64,000 nucleotides of DNA from Eukaryota sp. TZLM1-RC (Eukaryota; Metamonada: BaSk clade), in NCBI GenBank assembly GCA_040285825.1, contig JAUPSS010000008.1, positions 434,001 to 498,000 on the forward strand, given 5' to 3'. The position numbers and the translations under genes were made by a program. This document shows, piece by piece, positions 21,401 to 30,795 of the stretch; the first letter of the stretch is position 1; each line of letters starts with the position of its first letter. The notes beneath the pieces are model-generated. The model did no database searches and was not told the DNA's origin. It saw only the letters and a program-made list of their open reading frames with translations.

Positions 21401-22201
21401 AAGAGTTTCTTCTTAATTTTCAATAGAAGTAAATCATATCAAAAAAGATGCTCTTACACTTACAGTAATGGTTTATTGGGTTTCTGACATGCAATTGTTT
21501 ATATGTGGGTTTTTATTTAAAATTGAATAATTTCAATTAAATGATGATTAAAATTTGAGTTAATTTAATTAATTCAAATAAATACAAAATCAATTGAAAA
21601 TGTAATCATGCGCCCTTTGACCAAGTATACCACATTAAGTATGCCAACATTATTCACACACAATTTGATACCAAATCAAATCATTAGTGAATCATACACA
21701 TATAAGGCTTGATGCAACTGAATCAATTACTAAAATGACCAATGATTCGAACTACCTCCAAAAGCTACCAAAAAGAATCAGTAATGTTTATAAGGACTGT
21801 TTACGTTGTTCTGTTAGCTATTTGTATTAGTTGTGGTTTATTTAAGAGGAAGGTTTGATTGTATTATTAATTTCCGTGTCAGCTAACCATCATACGAATA
21901 TTATATCGAGACAAACATTATAGTATCACAGAGCAAACATGTACAGCCAAAGACTGTATCGCATTGATCATCTGTATCTTTTATCAGTTTGTCCGCAGTG
22001 TGCTGATCAACTCCAAAATTAGTACATTTGTTCAAAAACTATAGTTGAAGAAGTAGCCTACTGATCGGAACAACTTCATCTATATCAATTTAGTTTGAAA
22101 AATCTTGGCCAGAAAGAATGAGCAAACAAGAGAGAATCCTGCAGTAGAAGACTCAGAGTCCCTGGCAAAGGTTCGAAATAAATCCAGTATTCGATCACCA
22201 T
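21401..22201. other. Unassigned AT-rich spacer
   Basis: No ORF, repeat copy or RNA gene could be assigned. Confidence 0.5.
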
Positions 22202-22747
22202 TCAGCAATAGATTTTGAGACAGTAGGGGAGGGAGTCAGAAAAAGGACGGAAGCAAGTGACGAGGGTAGAGAGACGTTGATAAAGAGAAAGAAAAAAAGG
22301 GTGGGGCAGGGTTGAGGTTGTTAGTTTGTATAAAAGGGAGACAATTAGTTGCCGATCATGATTCCATGATGGGGTGATGAATGATGGTTTAATTGAGCAA
22401 AGGAGGATTACTATTGCCGAAGCATGGGATAAGTCACAATCAGTGTTGAGTAGTGAAAACCAGTGTTTGGAAAAGTTTTGGAACTGAGGACGAAAACATG
22501 CAGGCAGTAGACTCTTCTGTAGCTTTAATACAAGGTGTGGAACATCAGGAATAGAAGACAGGGAAGACAGCCAGACTGATTCATATGAAGTCCAGGCAGC
22601 CACAAAAGAACTTGAGGGAAGGGACCTATGACAATGTAGTAACAGCTCTGTGTTGATCATTCTACGAAATAAGTGCCCCTGCATAGTAGAGACTTTTATA
22701 TTTGATTTGATTCCAGAATCAATCTTGTATTCATGGTTATATTCCAT
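22202..22747 (-). CDS. Unidentified ORF, 181 codons
   Basis: This is an open minus-strand frame starting with ATG at 22,747. The protein is rich in Ser, Leu and Phe with predicted helical character (for example HLVLKLQKSLLPACF). Codon choice (CTT, TCT, CAT) resembles the cellular genes. I recognise no domain and it has no copy in the window. It could be a small gene, or the end of a larger gene whose upstream part is lost. Confidence 0.35.
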   Translation of the reverse strand: MEYNHEYKIDSGIKSNIKVSTMQGHLFRRMINTELLLHCHRSLPSSSFVAAWTSYESVWLSSLSSIPDVPHLVLKLQKSLLPACFRPQFQNFSKHWFSLLNTDCDLSHASAIVILLCSIKPSFITPSWNHDRQLIVSLLYKLTTSTLPHPFFLSLYQRLSTLVTCFRPFSDSLPYCLKIYC

Positions 22748-23126
22748 ATAGGAAGGAAGAAGAAAAAACTTTACTTAAAATAAAAGTGATTCTCAATTTC
22801 CGACATAAAGAGTGGTAGTAGCTGCAATCAAGGATTCGTAGGAGAAGGTTTGTAGTAGAGTAAATGATGAAATGTTGTAAGTGATGAAATGAAATTCAAT
22901 TACGAATCTGGGGAATGATGACAACCCAACCAAACTTCACTCACCAACTTTTGTAACATGTAGTTCTTGTCTGAAGAAAGGAAAATATTCAGAAGGTAAT
23001 CTTGAACGATATGTCTCATTAATAAACACTTGTAACTAACTTTACTGTGAATTGACAACTATAAGATTGATTGTCTTCAACAGATTTTCAATCATTTCTG
23101 ACTGTTTCCGTTCTGTGTTGACTGCC
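22748..23126. other. Spacer upstream of Fanzor B2
   Basis: AT-rich. A minus-strand frame from about 22,915 to 22,785 is open for some 30 codons but too short to call. It may hold promoters for the divergent neighbours. Confidence 0.4.
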
Positions 23127-24990
23127 ATGGATAACGTTCTACAAACTACAACTGTGGGAGCGTCTGTCAACCAGTTCTTCGACTCTGAGGCACAAGAAGC
23201 AATGGAACGCCAGTTCCAAGTTCTTGCTAGTATTGGAGCTCATGCTACTCACCTAGCACGACTCTTTGTGCTCCAATGTCCAGAACACTCTATGTGGCTT
23301 ACTCAAAGCCAGTTCTGGAGCCTCTGTTTCGACTTTGTTTGCCAAAGTGAGCCTAAACAAAGGAGGCCATTTGAAAACCATCCTTTGGTTTACCAAGCGC
23401 TACAACACCTTGTTCAGCACTTTTGGCCCTGGCGACCGCTGAATGAAACCACCTCAGCCGACGGTGGTAGATTTTGGTGTCTTTCCACTCTTCTTGGCAG
23501 TCGAGCCATCCAACTGCGAGAAGCCTTTTGTCAGTTGCTTGCTGACGGCTTTGTCTGGAAACGCAATTTTTTCAAAAGCTGTGCTCAGTTTCTAAATTGC
23601 CCCTGGCCCATGAAATACGCCGACTGTGTACTTCAAGGGATTCAGCCAGATGAGTCAATTTTACAATGGTATCAAGAAATACACCAGCATATCTTGGTCC
23701 ATTGGCTCAATATGACAGCCAACGCCTATATTGGTGGCCGTGAAAATTTGTTCGAAAATTCAATAAGAAACGAACGGTTTCCCATCAATATGGAGTTTGC
23801 TGCACCAATCGTTCAATCTGGCTTGAACATTTTATCTTTTTTAGAAGATAACTGCCCTGATGTGATGAAAAGGCACTCTCTCTCCACTGTCCAGTTGGTC
23901 TCCATGCTTCTGCAGCTTGACTAAAGAAGCAGAAGCTTATTTCACAAAACTCAATGCAAACAAAGAGCTTCTGAACAACCCTTATCGGTTTTTTAATAAA
24001 TCGAAATTTATTAACTATACCATTTTTTCGAATGGTGATTCCTTACGGTTTACGTTTACCCAGAAGGAAAGAAAAACTTATAATAGGCCAAATAAAGCGG
24101 AATTTGAGCCCAGGCGAGCCTCTGGAAATTATGATTTTCATAACTCTGAAAGGAAACGAAAATCCAATGTCCATAAAAGAGCAAATCCACAGAGAAGACC
24201 ACGATTACCAGTGGAACAACAGCCCAATTACGGAGATCCTGATGAAAATTTGTTTTTTGTAGCCATTGATCCCAACCACAGCAATCTTTGTGGTTGGACT
24301 GCTGGTTCTTTCCGATATTCTGCTACTGTTTTTGAACGTTCTGGACTGCTACTGAATCCAAAAGAACTATGACTAAATCACCATCCTCCTCTCACTCAAG
24401 CAACTCCTAACACTTATTCCGCTCAGAGCTTCCAAGAGTATCTGATTGAAATAAGTTTACCTTATGTTCCTGAATCTGAGGAAGAGCTTGAATATGCTTC
24501 AATTATGTCTGGAAATTTGCAGCGTGGTGCAAGAAAAAAGTTGAGAAGAAATAAGTTTGATTTCTTCATACGAAGACAAAAGAAACTAACTAGTTTTATT
24601 AACAAAATTAAACGCTTGTCTGAAGGAAGAAACACTATAGTTTGGTTCGGCAATGGCGGTGGTGGCCCCTCTCGTCAATCTGTGAAATCCCCCCGAAAGA
24701 GATTTCTCAAACAAATCAAAAAACACTTTGAAAGCGTCAAAGTCGGGGACGAGTTTAAGACCTCAGCAAAAGTGAATTGCTGTAAGGTCTTTCATAGAAA
24801 GATCTATCATGATGACGGAAGGGTAAATAACGCTAAGTTCGATTGCCCTCAATGTCAGACCAACTGGTCTAGGGACATCTCAGCCTCCAGAAACCAGCTG
24901 GAGATTGCAATTAGTGAGTATTTCACTGGTACTAGGCCAGAACCATTCAGAAGGCCAAGGCGTGTGAGACGTCTAAGAAGACAGCAGTAG
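23127..24990 (+). pseudogene. Fanzor B2 nuclease (TnpB-like), nearly intact
   Basis: A Fanzor-family protein starts at ATG 23,127 with a long helical N-terminal region. A one-base shift near 23,915-23,924 moves to a second frame, and a single in-frame TGA at 24,370-24,372 interrupts it. Otherwise the frame is open to TAG at 24,990, about 620 codons in all. The catalytic residues are complete. RuvC-I Asp is in FFVAIDPNHSNLCGW (24,268). The canonical RuvC-II spot reads VWFGNGGGG, and the displaced Glu is in VGDEFKTS (24,751). A zinc finger CC...CPQC leads into RuvC-III RDISAS (Asp, 24,874). The C-terminus is basic. The motifs are closer to Fanzor B at 60,772 than to Fanzor A. With only two simple defects it is either a young pseudogene or affected by assembly errors. 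Confidence 0.8.
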
Positions 24991-25010
24991 CTGTTTTAAT
25001 CAACGTATTT

Positions 25011-25040
25011 CCAAGGTGTTTAGTGTATACTAACCCTTGG
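25011..25040 (+). other. Stem-loop 21 bases after the Fanzor B2 stop
   Basis: CCAAGG (25,011) pairs with CCTTGG (ending 25,040). Inside, GTTTAG pairs with CTAAC with a one-base bulge, closing a tgtata loop. The position matches the expected 3' guide-RNA scaffold of a Fanzor transcript. It could also be a 3'-end processing signal. Confidence 0.45.
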
Positions 25041-25145
25041 TGCTGAGAAGTTTACACAATTATTAGGGATATTTATTCAATATTCACTTTGTGTGAAATT
25101 CTCAAAAGTGATTTAGGTATAACCTTGTGGGTCATTACCATCCCC

Positions 25146-26012
25146 ATGCTTTCCTCCACTGAGGGTTTCACTCCAAACCCTTCATCCAACTCTTTTATTG
25201 TTTCTAATGAGTCTGCCTTAAAAAAGCTTCTATCTTCTACTTCAATCTCCTCTTTCAACCACCAATCATTCACACCCTCATACCTGAATACCAACCCTCC
25301 TAAACCATTGAGTAAAACTTCTACCCATCAAACTGCTCGCACAATAGGTCCTCCAAAACAGTCGATACGTCCTCCAACTCGTGCAGAAATGATGACTGAT
25401 CGAGCTGCTGCCAAAAGATGGGAAAAACACCAACAAACCCTACTGGAACAACAACAAAATATACTACTCCGTCAAGAGAGAATCGAAGCCGAGAAGGAGC
25501 GTCGGTTTGCAGACCTTCTTTATCAAATATCACAAGAGGAAACCTCCTTTGTTTCTGCCATTCAAGACTTTATTGAGGCTCACCACTCCATCAAACAACA
25601 AAGGAAAAAAGAGTTATGGGAACATTGGAACAGCGAAGTATTTGGTAGAATAATGGCTGAAATTGATAAAGTCGTTGAAAATCAAGCAGATGATGTTATC
25701 AATCAAAAAAGACGTCTTTTTGACCTTTTTCTTAAGATGGTTGAAAAAAAGGGCAGCATGTCCTTGGATGACATTTCTGCTGAATACGATGCTTTGGCTT
25801 ACACAAGACTAAAAGCAAGGATTCCAAAACTTGAAGATCCTTTAAAAAGCTGTTTGACTGGCGATGACAACTCAAAAAGATCTCATCCAGACCTTAAAAC
25901 TAAACAAATGATTCCAGTAGAGAGTTGGTCAACACCCCCAATTATCAATACACTCAAGCCGCCAAGCAAGGCTAATGTCAGTTCTATAGTATTTGATGAT
26001 TTCAACAATTGA
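25146..26012 (+). CDS. FAM228-like coiled-coil protein, probably ciliary
   Basis: A 288-aa protein beginning at ATG 25,146; the frame opens earlier but without ATG. The N-terminal 90 residues are Ser/Thr-rich. Helical, charged segments follow (RWEKHQQTLLEQQQN, RQERIEAEKERRF). The core has the order expected for FAM228: KKELWEHWNSEVFGRI, then KRRLFDLFLKMVEKKG, EYDALAYTRLKARIP and LEDPLKS. FAM228 proteins are linked to cilia and flagella; this match is from memory of the motif order, so it is moderate. The start lies 156 bases after the Fanzor B2 stop codon. The neighbour on the right converges, with only 93 bases between the stops. Confidence 0.55.
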   Translation: MLSSTEGFTPNPSSNSFIVSNESALKKLLSSTSISSFNHQSFTPSYLNTNPPKPLSKTSTHQTARTIGPPKQSIRPPTRAEMMTDRAAAKRWEKHQQTLLEQQQNILLRQERIEAEKERRFADLLYQISQEETSFVSAIQDFIEAHHSIKQQRKKELWEHWNSEVFGRIMAEIDKVVENQADDVINQKRRLFDLFLKMVEKKGSMSLDDISAEYDALAYTRLKARIPKLEDPLKSCLTGDDNSKRSHPDLKTKQMIPVESWSTPPIINTLKPPSKANVSSIVFDDFNN

Positions 26013-26105
26013 GTATTTGAATTATTTAATTTTTAAATTGATTCTCATCATTTTATTATAAAAATATTGAATATTTACACTAATTCCCTTTCTTGTAAAA
26101 TAAAC

Positions 26106-26906
26106 CTAATCTTCCAGTTTCATCAATCCTTCAATATACCCCCTGCAAACTGGACATTTGTTGGTTGTCCTCGTTAATGTTTGAGCACATTCGAGGCATA
26201 TGATAGAATGCCTACAAGGCAGTATTGAAGTATCTGGGTCATTGGTAAGACAAACCACACACTGTGATTCGTCCCCTTGACCATAAAGTTCTTGAATATT
26301 GTAACAAACACCATCTAGAAACACATCAAAAAAAGAAAGAATTAGGGTCGGTTTGCCTCTACGGAGTTCTATTCGGTAATAATAACATAACGTTTCGTTA
26401 GCACCGTTGGAAAAAATTAAAACAACATGGAATTGTTGATGATCTGGTTGCAGGGAAGAAAGTTGGTCTAAGTGTAGGGGAAAGGGTGAAGAAAGAGTAA
26501 TGTTTTCACCCAAGTTACTGTCAAAATGCTGAATGTGAGGAGGCCTGTCGAAAATGGGACGTGGAAGAGCCTTTTCTTCTCGTTGTGCCCCATAGATAAA
26601 AGTTAATGAACCAGTGGAGGAAGCTTTAAAGGTCAGTGTGGCATTAAAAAAACCAGGGGATTCGGTAGGTATTAAAGACACAGAAGACTTATCTAATATA
26701 AAGGACATGTCAACTGCTTTAGCTACACGGGGAGGATGATTTGTTGTAGGAACTGATGTTGAAACTCTATATTGAAAAGAACGGTCATTGGCCTCGACCT
26801 GATCCCTTATAGAATTAAACATGATTCGCTGAAGAAAGGAGGGGCGAGCAGCTGTAGTTCGACCAGACTGTTCAACATTGTAAGGTTGAGAACTTGAAGA
26901 TCCCAT
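26106..26906 (-). CDS. MGRN1/RNF157/LOG2-type RING E3 ubiquitin ligase, probably myristoylated
   Basis: A 266-aa protein. The start is placed at MGSSSSQP (26,906) rather than eight codons upstream, because that gives an N-myristoylation signal (Gly2, Ser6) as in LOG2 and MGRN1 relatives. Residues about 60-210 resemble the MGRN1-type substrate-binding domain, including DMSFILDKSSVSLIP, VVLIFSNG and YRIELRRGKP. The C3HC4 RING is complete at about 216-254: CVVCL...LPCRHSIICLECA...CPVCRGYI. The likely role is membrane-associated ubiquitin transfer. It converges with the FAM228-like gene. Confidence 0.85.
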   Translation of the reverse strand: MGSSSSQPYNVEQSGRTTAARPSFLQRIMFNSIRDQVEANDRSFQYRVSTSVPTTNHPPRVAKAVDMSFILDKSSVSLIPTESPGFFNATLTFKASSTGSLTFIYGAQREEKALPRPIFDRPPHIQHFDSNLGENITLSSPFPLHLDQLSSLQPDHQQFHVVLIFSNGANETLCYYYRIELRRGKPTLILSFFDVFLDGVCYNIQELYGQGDESQCVVCLTNDPDTSILPCRHSIICLECAQTLTRTTNKCPVCRGYIEGLMKLED

Positions 26907-28500
26907 TGCTAAAAAGGTTGCATAAAACAAAAGAATCCCAACTACTAAAAAAATTCTAAGAAAGCGATTTTCTGCCTGATGCGGGAAATTCGCATTACAC
27001 GATCTATTTTTGTGCGGAATAATTACAAAAACTATCTACTACACAGATATTCCAGGGCTCACATCCAATTAATTACAATCATTTTTGTTGATTATTGATT
27101 GGCTCTCCAAAATGTGTTTCATTAATACAAGAAAATCTATCGGTGTAAGTGAATCTTGCTTATTGTTTTCTTCATCCACTTTATCTTCGTAGTATGGGCA
27201 GTAAAACTATTGTGAAAACTTTTTTCACTATCTTGAAGGAACGACCAGTCAGGCCCTCAAAGAGGAAAAACGATAATGTAGTTGGCAATGTAGCTGTAAG
27301 AAAAAATGTTGCTCCACCAACACGTACTGAATGGCCAAAAGTAATGCATCACATAAAGACGCAGGAGTTCGTTGATTGGATACACACCATCACTTCTGGA
27401 ATATGTAAAAAAATACATGAATTCAGATACTGTAATCACCCAAATACAAGCCGGACCTAAGTACAATTCCTCAAATTATGCGGCTGGTATTTGGACCTAT
27501 TGTAGCCTAATACAAGACAACTGAATTGATAATAAATCCGATAAAAACGTCCTTTTTTAACCCATGTTCACTACATCTGACTTCGAAGCTTTTATCAACA
27601 CATCCTTTCCTAAGTTTGACCGACGATAAACACTACATTCCCTCTTCGTTACTCCAAATGCCACATGTTTGGTGATTTCATCCCCGTTGTCTAAAACCGA
27701 ATAACATTAGATAAATTTGACATTGTTTCAACTTCATAAACTATCATAAACTGATGTTCAGAATGGAGAATTTGAAAATAAAATTCATTGAGGAAAGGTA
27801 AGTTGAAGGCCGATTTTGTTGAATTCTTTTTGAAGCACATGGTTTGTTCTTTGACCATCGTTAATGACCGATAATAATATCATTATCCATGTAAGCATTG
27901 ATTTTAGTGAATGAAATTATTGATGTCGTCTGTGACATATGATAACAAAGAGTAAGGATAATTTATTAGAATTTCACCGGCCCTTATAAAGTAACTAGTG
28001 AACTATACTATATAAATACAAATGTACTAGACTAATTGTCCACAGTACAACATCATTGACTAATAATTTCTGGTAAAATTGGGGGAATAGCCAAACATAG
28101 ATGAGATATCATAGGGTTTTTCTAAGTCAGAAGCAATGGATGATTTCAATAATAGAATCAGCAAAATACAAAGTTGACCTAGTGTCAGATGTTCTTTGTG
28201 GTTATGGTTATTTACTGGCAAGTATTTCAACGAAGCGTAATGAATACCGCCCCTATGAATTGACGTAAAAGCATTACTATAATGTAACAACATACATTCG
28301 ATTCATTTTGATGACACAATTCAAGTGGCACAAATACGGAAAGAGCAACTCGACCAGTCGTATTAGTTCCATAATGGAAAGATACCAAATTCTGTTTTGC
28401 TTTTTCTTTGAGCATATTGGAACAGCAAAGAAAATAGAAAAAACACTATGCATAATCTGAAAATCTGCAATTAGGTGAACATCTTGAGGATATTTGAGCT
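26907..28500. other. Long spacer with no firm gene
   Basis: A plus-strand frame from ATG 27,194 to 27,460 (88 codons, MGSKTIVKTFFTILKERP...) has no recognisable domain. A repeat shared with the 63.3-kb region occupies about 27,935-28,053. The rest is AT-rich, with no other assignable feature. Confidence 0.45.
27935..28053 (+). repeat. About 115-bp dispersed repeat, copy 1
   Basis: Shares taattgtccacagtacaac and a looser gataacaa-gagtaagga block with 63,284-63,402. Probably part of an unidentified mobile element. Confidence 0.55.
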
Positions 28501-28619
28501 CACTGGATGAAACTTATTTGAAATATTTTATTAGGACAATTGAATAATCTACCGAATTGTCAACAAAATGTGGTTCAAAACGAAGACAATGGGAAGTGAA
28601 CAAGTTTCAAAGAGTAAGA

Positions 28620-28844
28620 TTAAAAAATGAGTTCCACACTTTCCTGTACATAATTGATGTAGAAATTTCTGAAAGCAAATGCAAATTCACTAAATTTAGA
28701 ACAATGTAATTCTTGAGGAATAAAAAAATGGCTCCATTGGACCAATCGCTTCATCATTCGAGAATGATTGTATTGAAATTGTGAAACAGCATAGAGACAG
28801 AGTTTTTGACAAAACGTATTGGCGGAACAGAGATGTATTTTCAA
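28620..28844 (-). mobile_element. Diverged LINE N-terminal fragment
   Basis: The minus-strand peptide FIPQELHCSKFSEFAFAF closely resembles the LINE-I segment IPQEIHPSKCNEFAFVF, which lies between the zinc finger and RT. No RT follows. Likely a decayed copy from a sister family. Confidence 0.5.
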
Positions 28845-29419
28845 TTATTGAAGGTGTGGTCCCTCTGTTTGTCTTCTGCCATGTTATCTCTTGGTCGTTG
28901 TTATGAAGGAAAAACTTCCAGTCAAATATTGTTGGCTGATTTGGGGTATGAGGATATAGAATTTTAAATTTGTTGTTCAGTTTTTCATTGAGTGAACAAA
29001 CAAAAATAGTCGCAACTTCACTTTGGATTTTCAAACATACCTGTATTTTTAGTATTTTTCAGAGCAAAATCTGTGTGTTTTCCAGGAATGTTTTCAAATA
29101 TAATCACGTTTTCTATCACCTTTCCTTATTCTTTCTAGCGGTCATCCAACTGGGTCTCTGTCGCCCATTTGACATTGTTATGTTCTCTAGAGTCTTTATA
29201 AACGACTTTATCACTTATACGAAGAATTTATAGTACTTTTGAGTTGATGTAGACCATTAACAAGTGAAAATGATCTTCCATGTCTGAGTTTAGATGAATA
29301 TCATCTACGTTGCTTCTTTAAATTATGAACTTTACCTCTATCATCAATACTTGTCTACAAAACTTAAAACCTTTGATGCTTGCTCCTAACATTTACAATA
29401 TTAACATAGGTAACATAAC

Positions 29420-29771
29420 AAAGTTTTCTTCATATGAGCCAAAGGTTCAATCAATGCCTATTTGTTTTGCTCGCCAAACTGTGACATATCTTGCTTCAAC
29501 AGCCACAATCCCCTGTTTCACTCCTTTTTTAATCACTACGTTATTAAAAATGGTTTGCATCGACTTTTGTTTGAATACTGACCATATTTGCAATATATTC
29601 TGCGTTTGCTCCTAAACATGTATGAGGTGAAAAGTATTTTTTCAAAGATATTGACTGGACAATCGGCCACTTTACGAAATTGTGAATGTCATTGCTATGG
29701 AATCCATCACGAAGACATATCAGCTCAACTAAGGCTTTGACGTCGGCTATAGTCATTGGATTGCAGGACAA
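29420..29771 (-). mobile_element. Possible MULE transposase N-terminal fragment
   Basis: The minus-strand frame reads ADVKALVELICLRDGFHSNDI, then ANHFNNVVIKKGVKQGIVAV and EARYVTVWRAKQIGID. The order of a DNA-binding-like head followed by Tyr...WRAK resembles Mutator-like transposases just ahead of their catalytic domain. The catalytic part is not seen. Low certainty. Confidence 0.3.
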
Positions 29772-29859
29772 ATTAAATTGTAATGCAAATTAGGCAGAAT
29801 GGTAAAACGTGACTAGATTTGGGGGGGGGGTCAAACGTGAACATTTTTGTTATTTTCTC

Positions 29860-30620
29860 ACTTTTCATTGGAATAAATTAAATTGTTTTTGTATTGGAAA
29901 TTTTTTAAAGGACATTCGCGATAGTTCTGCTTCTGCTTTAGTAACTCAAATTCCCTCTGTTTATGGACTTTTGTTACGAACAATGAATGGCTTTTAAACA
30001 TGCGTTTTCGTTGTTTTCTATAGCCAAACAATTTGCCCAATCATTTAACCTGTAAATGTGGTAAACCTCTTTTGTTTACTCATATTGTGAACTGTAAACA
30101 TTTCATTACATTGAGAAGTAAAGTACATAATAATGTCAGGGCCCAAATTTAAGTAATGTGCAAATCATATCGAGTAGATTCCTTTTCAGTGCCGTTGTTA
30201 TCAAAATTAATTCTTGTTGACCCCAATATTGATGTTACGCGCAACAACAGAACTTCTATGGGTCTGACAAGAGGTGATCTTGTTGTTCCCGGCTTAAATG
30301 GTAGTTTTACTTTATTAGACGCCATGTCCATTGGCCCTTGTAATTCTTCTAATGAACAATACATTAACTCAGATGTCAATAATCCTCTTCTTGCTGGCGA
30401 AAAATATAAAATTGCTAAATATGCGAAACCCATTTCCTCAGTTAATGAAAATTCTCATGCCCAATATAATTTATCGTTCTTTGTTTTTTCTTTGCTTGGA
30501 TCTCTAGGTAAGGCTGCTATGGCTTTCCTTGAGGATTTTGTTGTAGTTTTAAAGGAAAGAACTGAAAGAATTTTCAATCGTGTTTACTGGCAAAGCAGGA
30601 TTGTATTTTTTGTTTTTTAG
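29860..30620 (+). mobile_element. LINE-III 3' part: CCHC finger and endonuclease domain
   Basis: The finger LTCKCGKPLLFTHIVNC (C-x-C-x8-H-x3-C) lies near 30,050-30,095. A frame at 30,156-30,620 has SVPLLSKLILVDPN, RGDLVVPGLNGSFTLLDAMS, GEKYKIAKY and ERIFNRVYWQSRIVFF. The layout is the same as LINE-I and LINE-II but the sequence is clearly different. It is 5'-truncated and frameshifted. It is followed within 180 bases by LINE-I copy 4. Confidence 0.65.
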
Positions 30621-30795
30621 GAAATGGTAAAACTAATCTGTGATTCACTCTCTTCTTTTAGGAAACTTTCTGAATCTTTAGCAATTAATTGATTTGAAGT
30701 AGGGGAGGCAGATTTTGAGGATGTGGAGTTTTAGTTGTGTATTTCATGTTTTCTTATTCCTTATTAAATGAATAAGTAGTATTTTAAATTAAGTG

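Noticed and set aside
29821-29830. G10 tract as telomere-like or quadruplex
   Set aside because: Single homopolymer run without repeats; may be a sequencing artefact.
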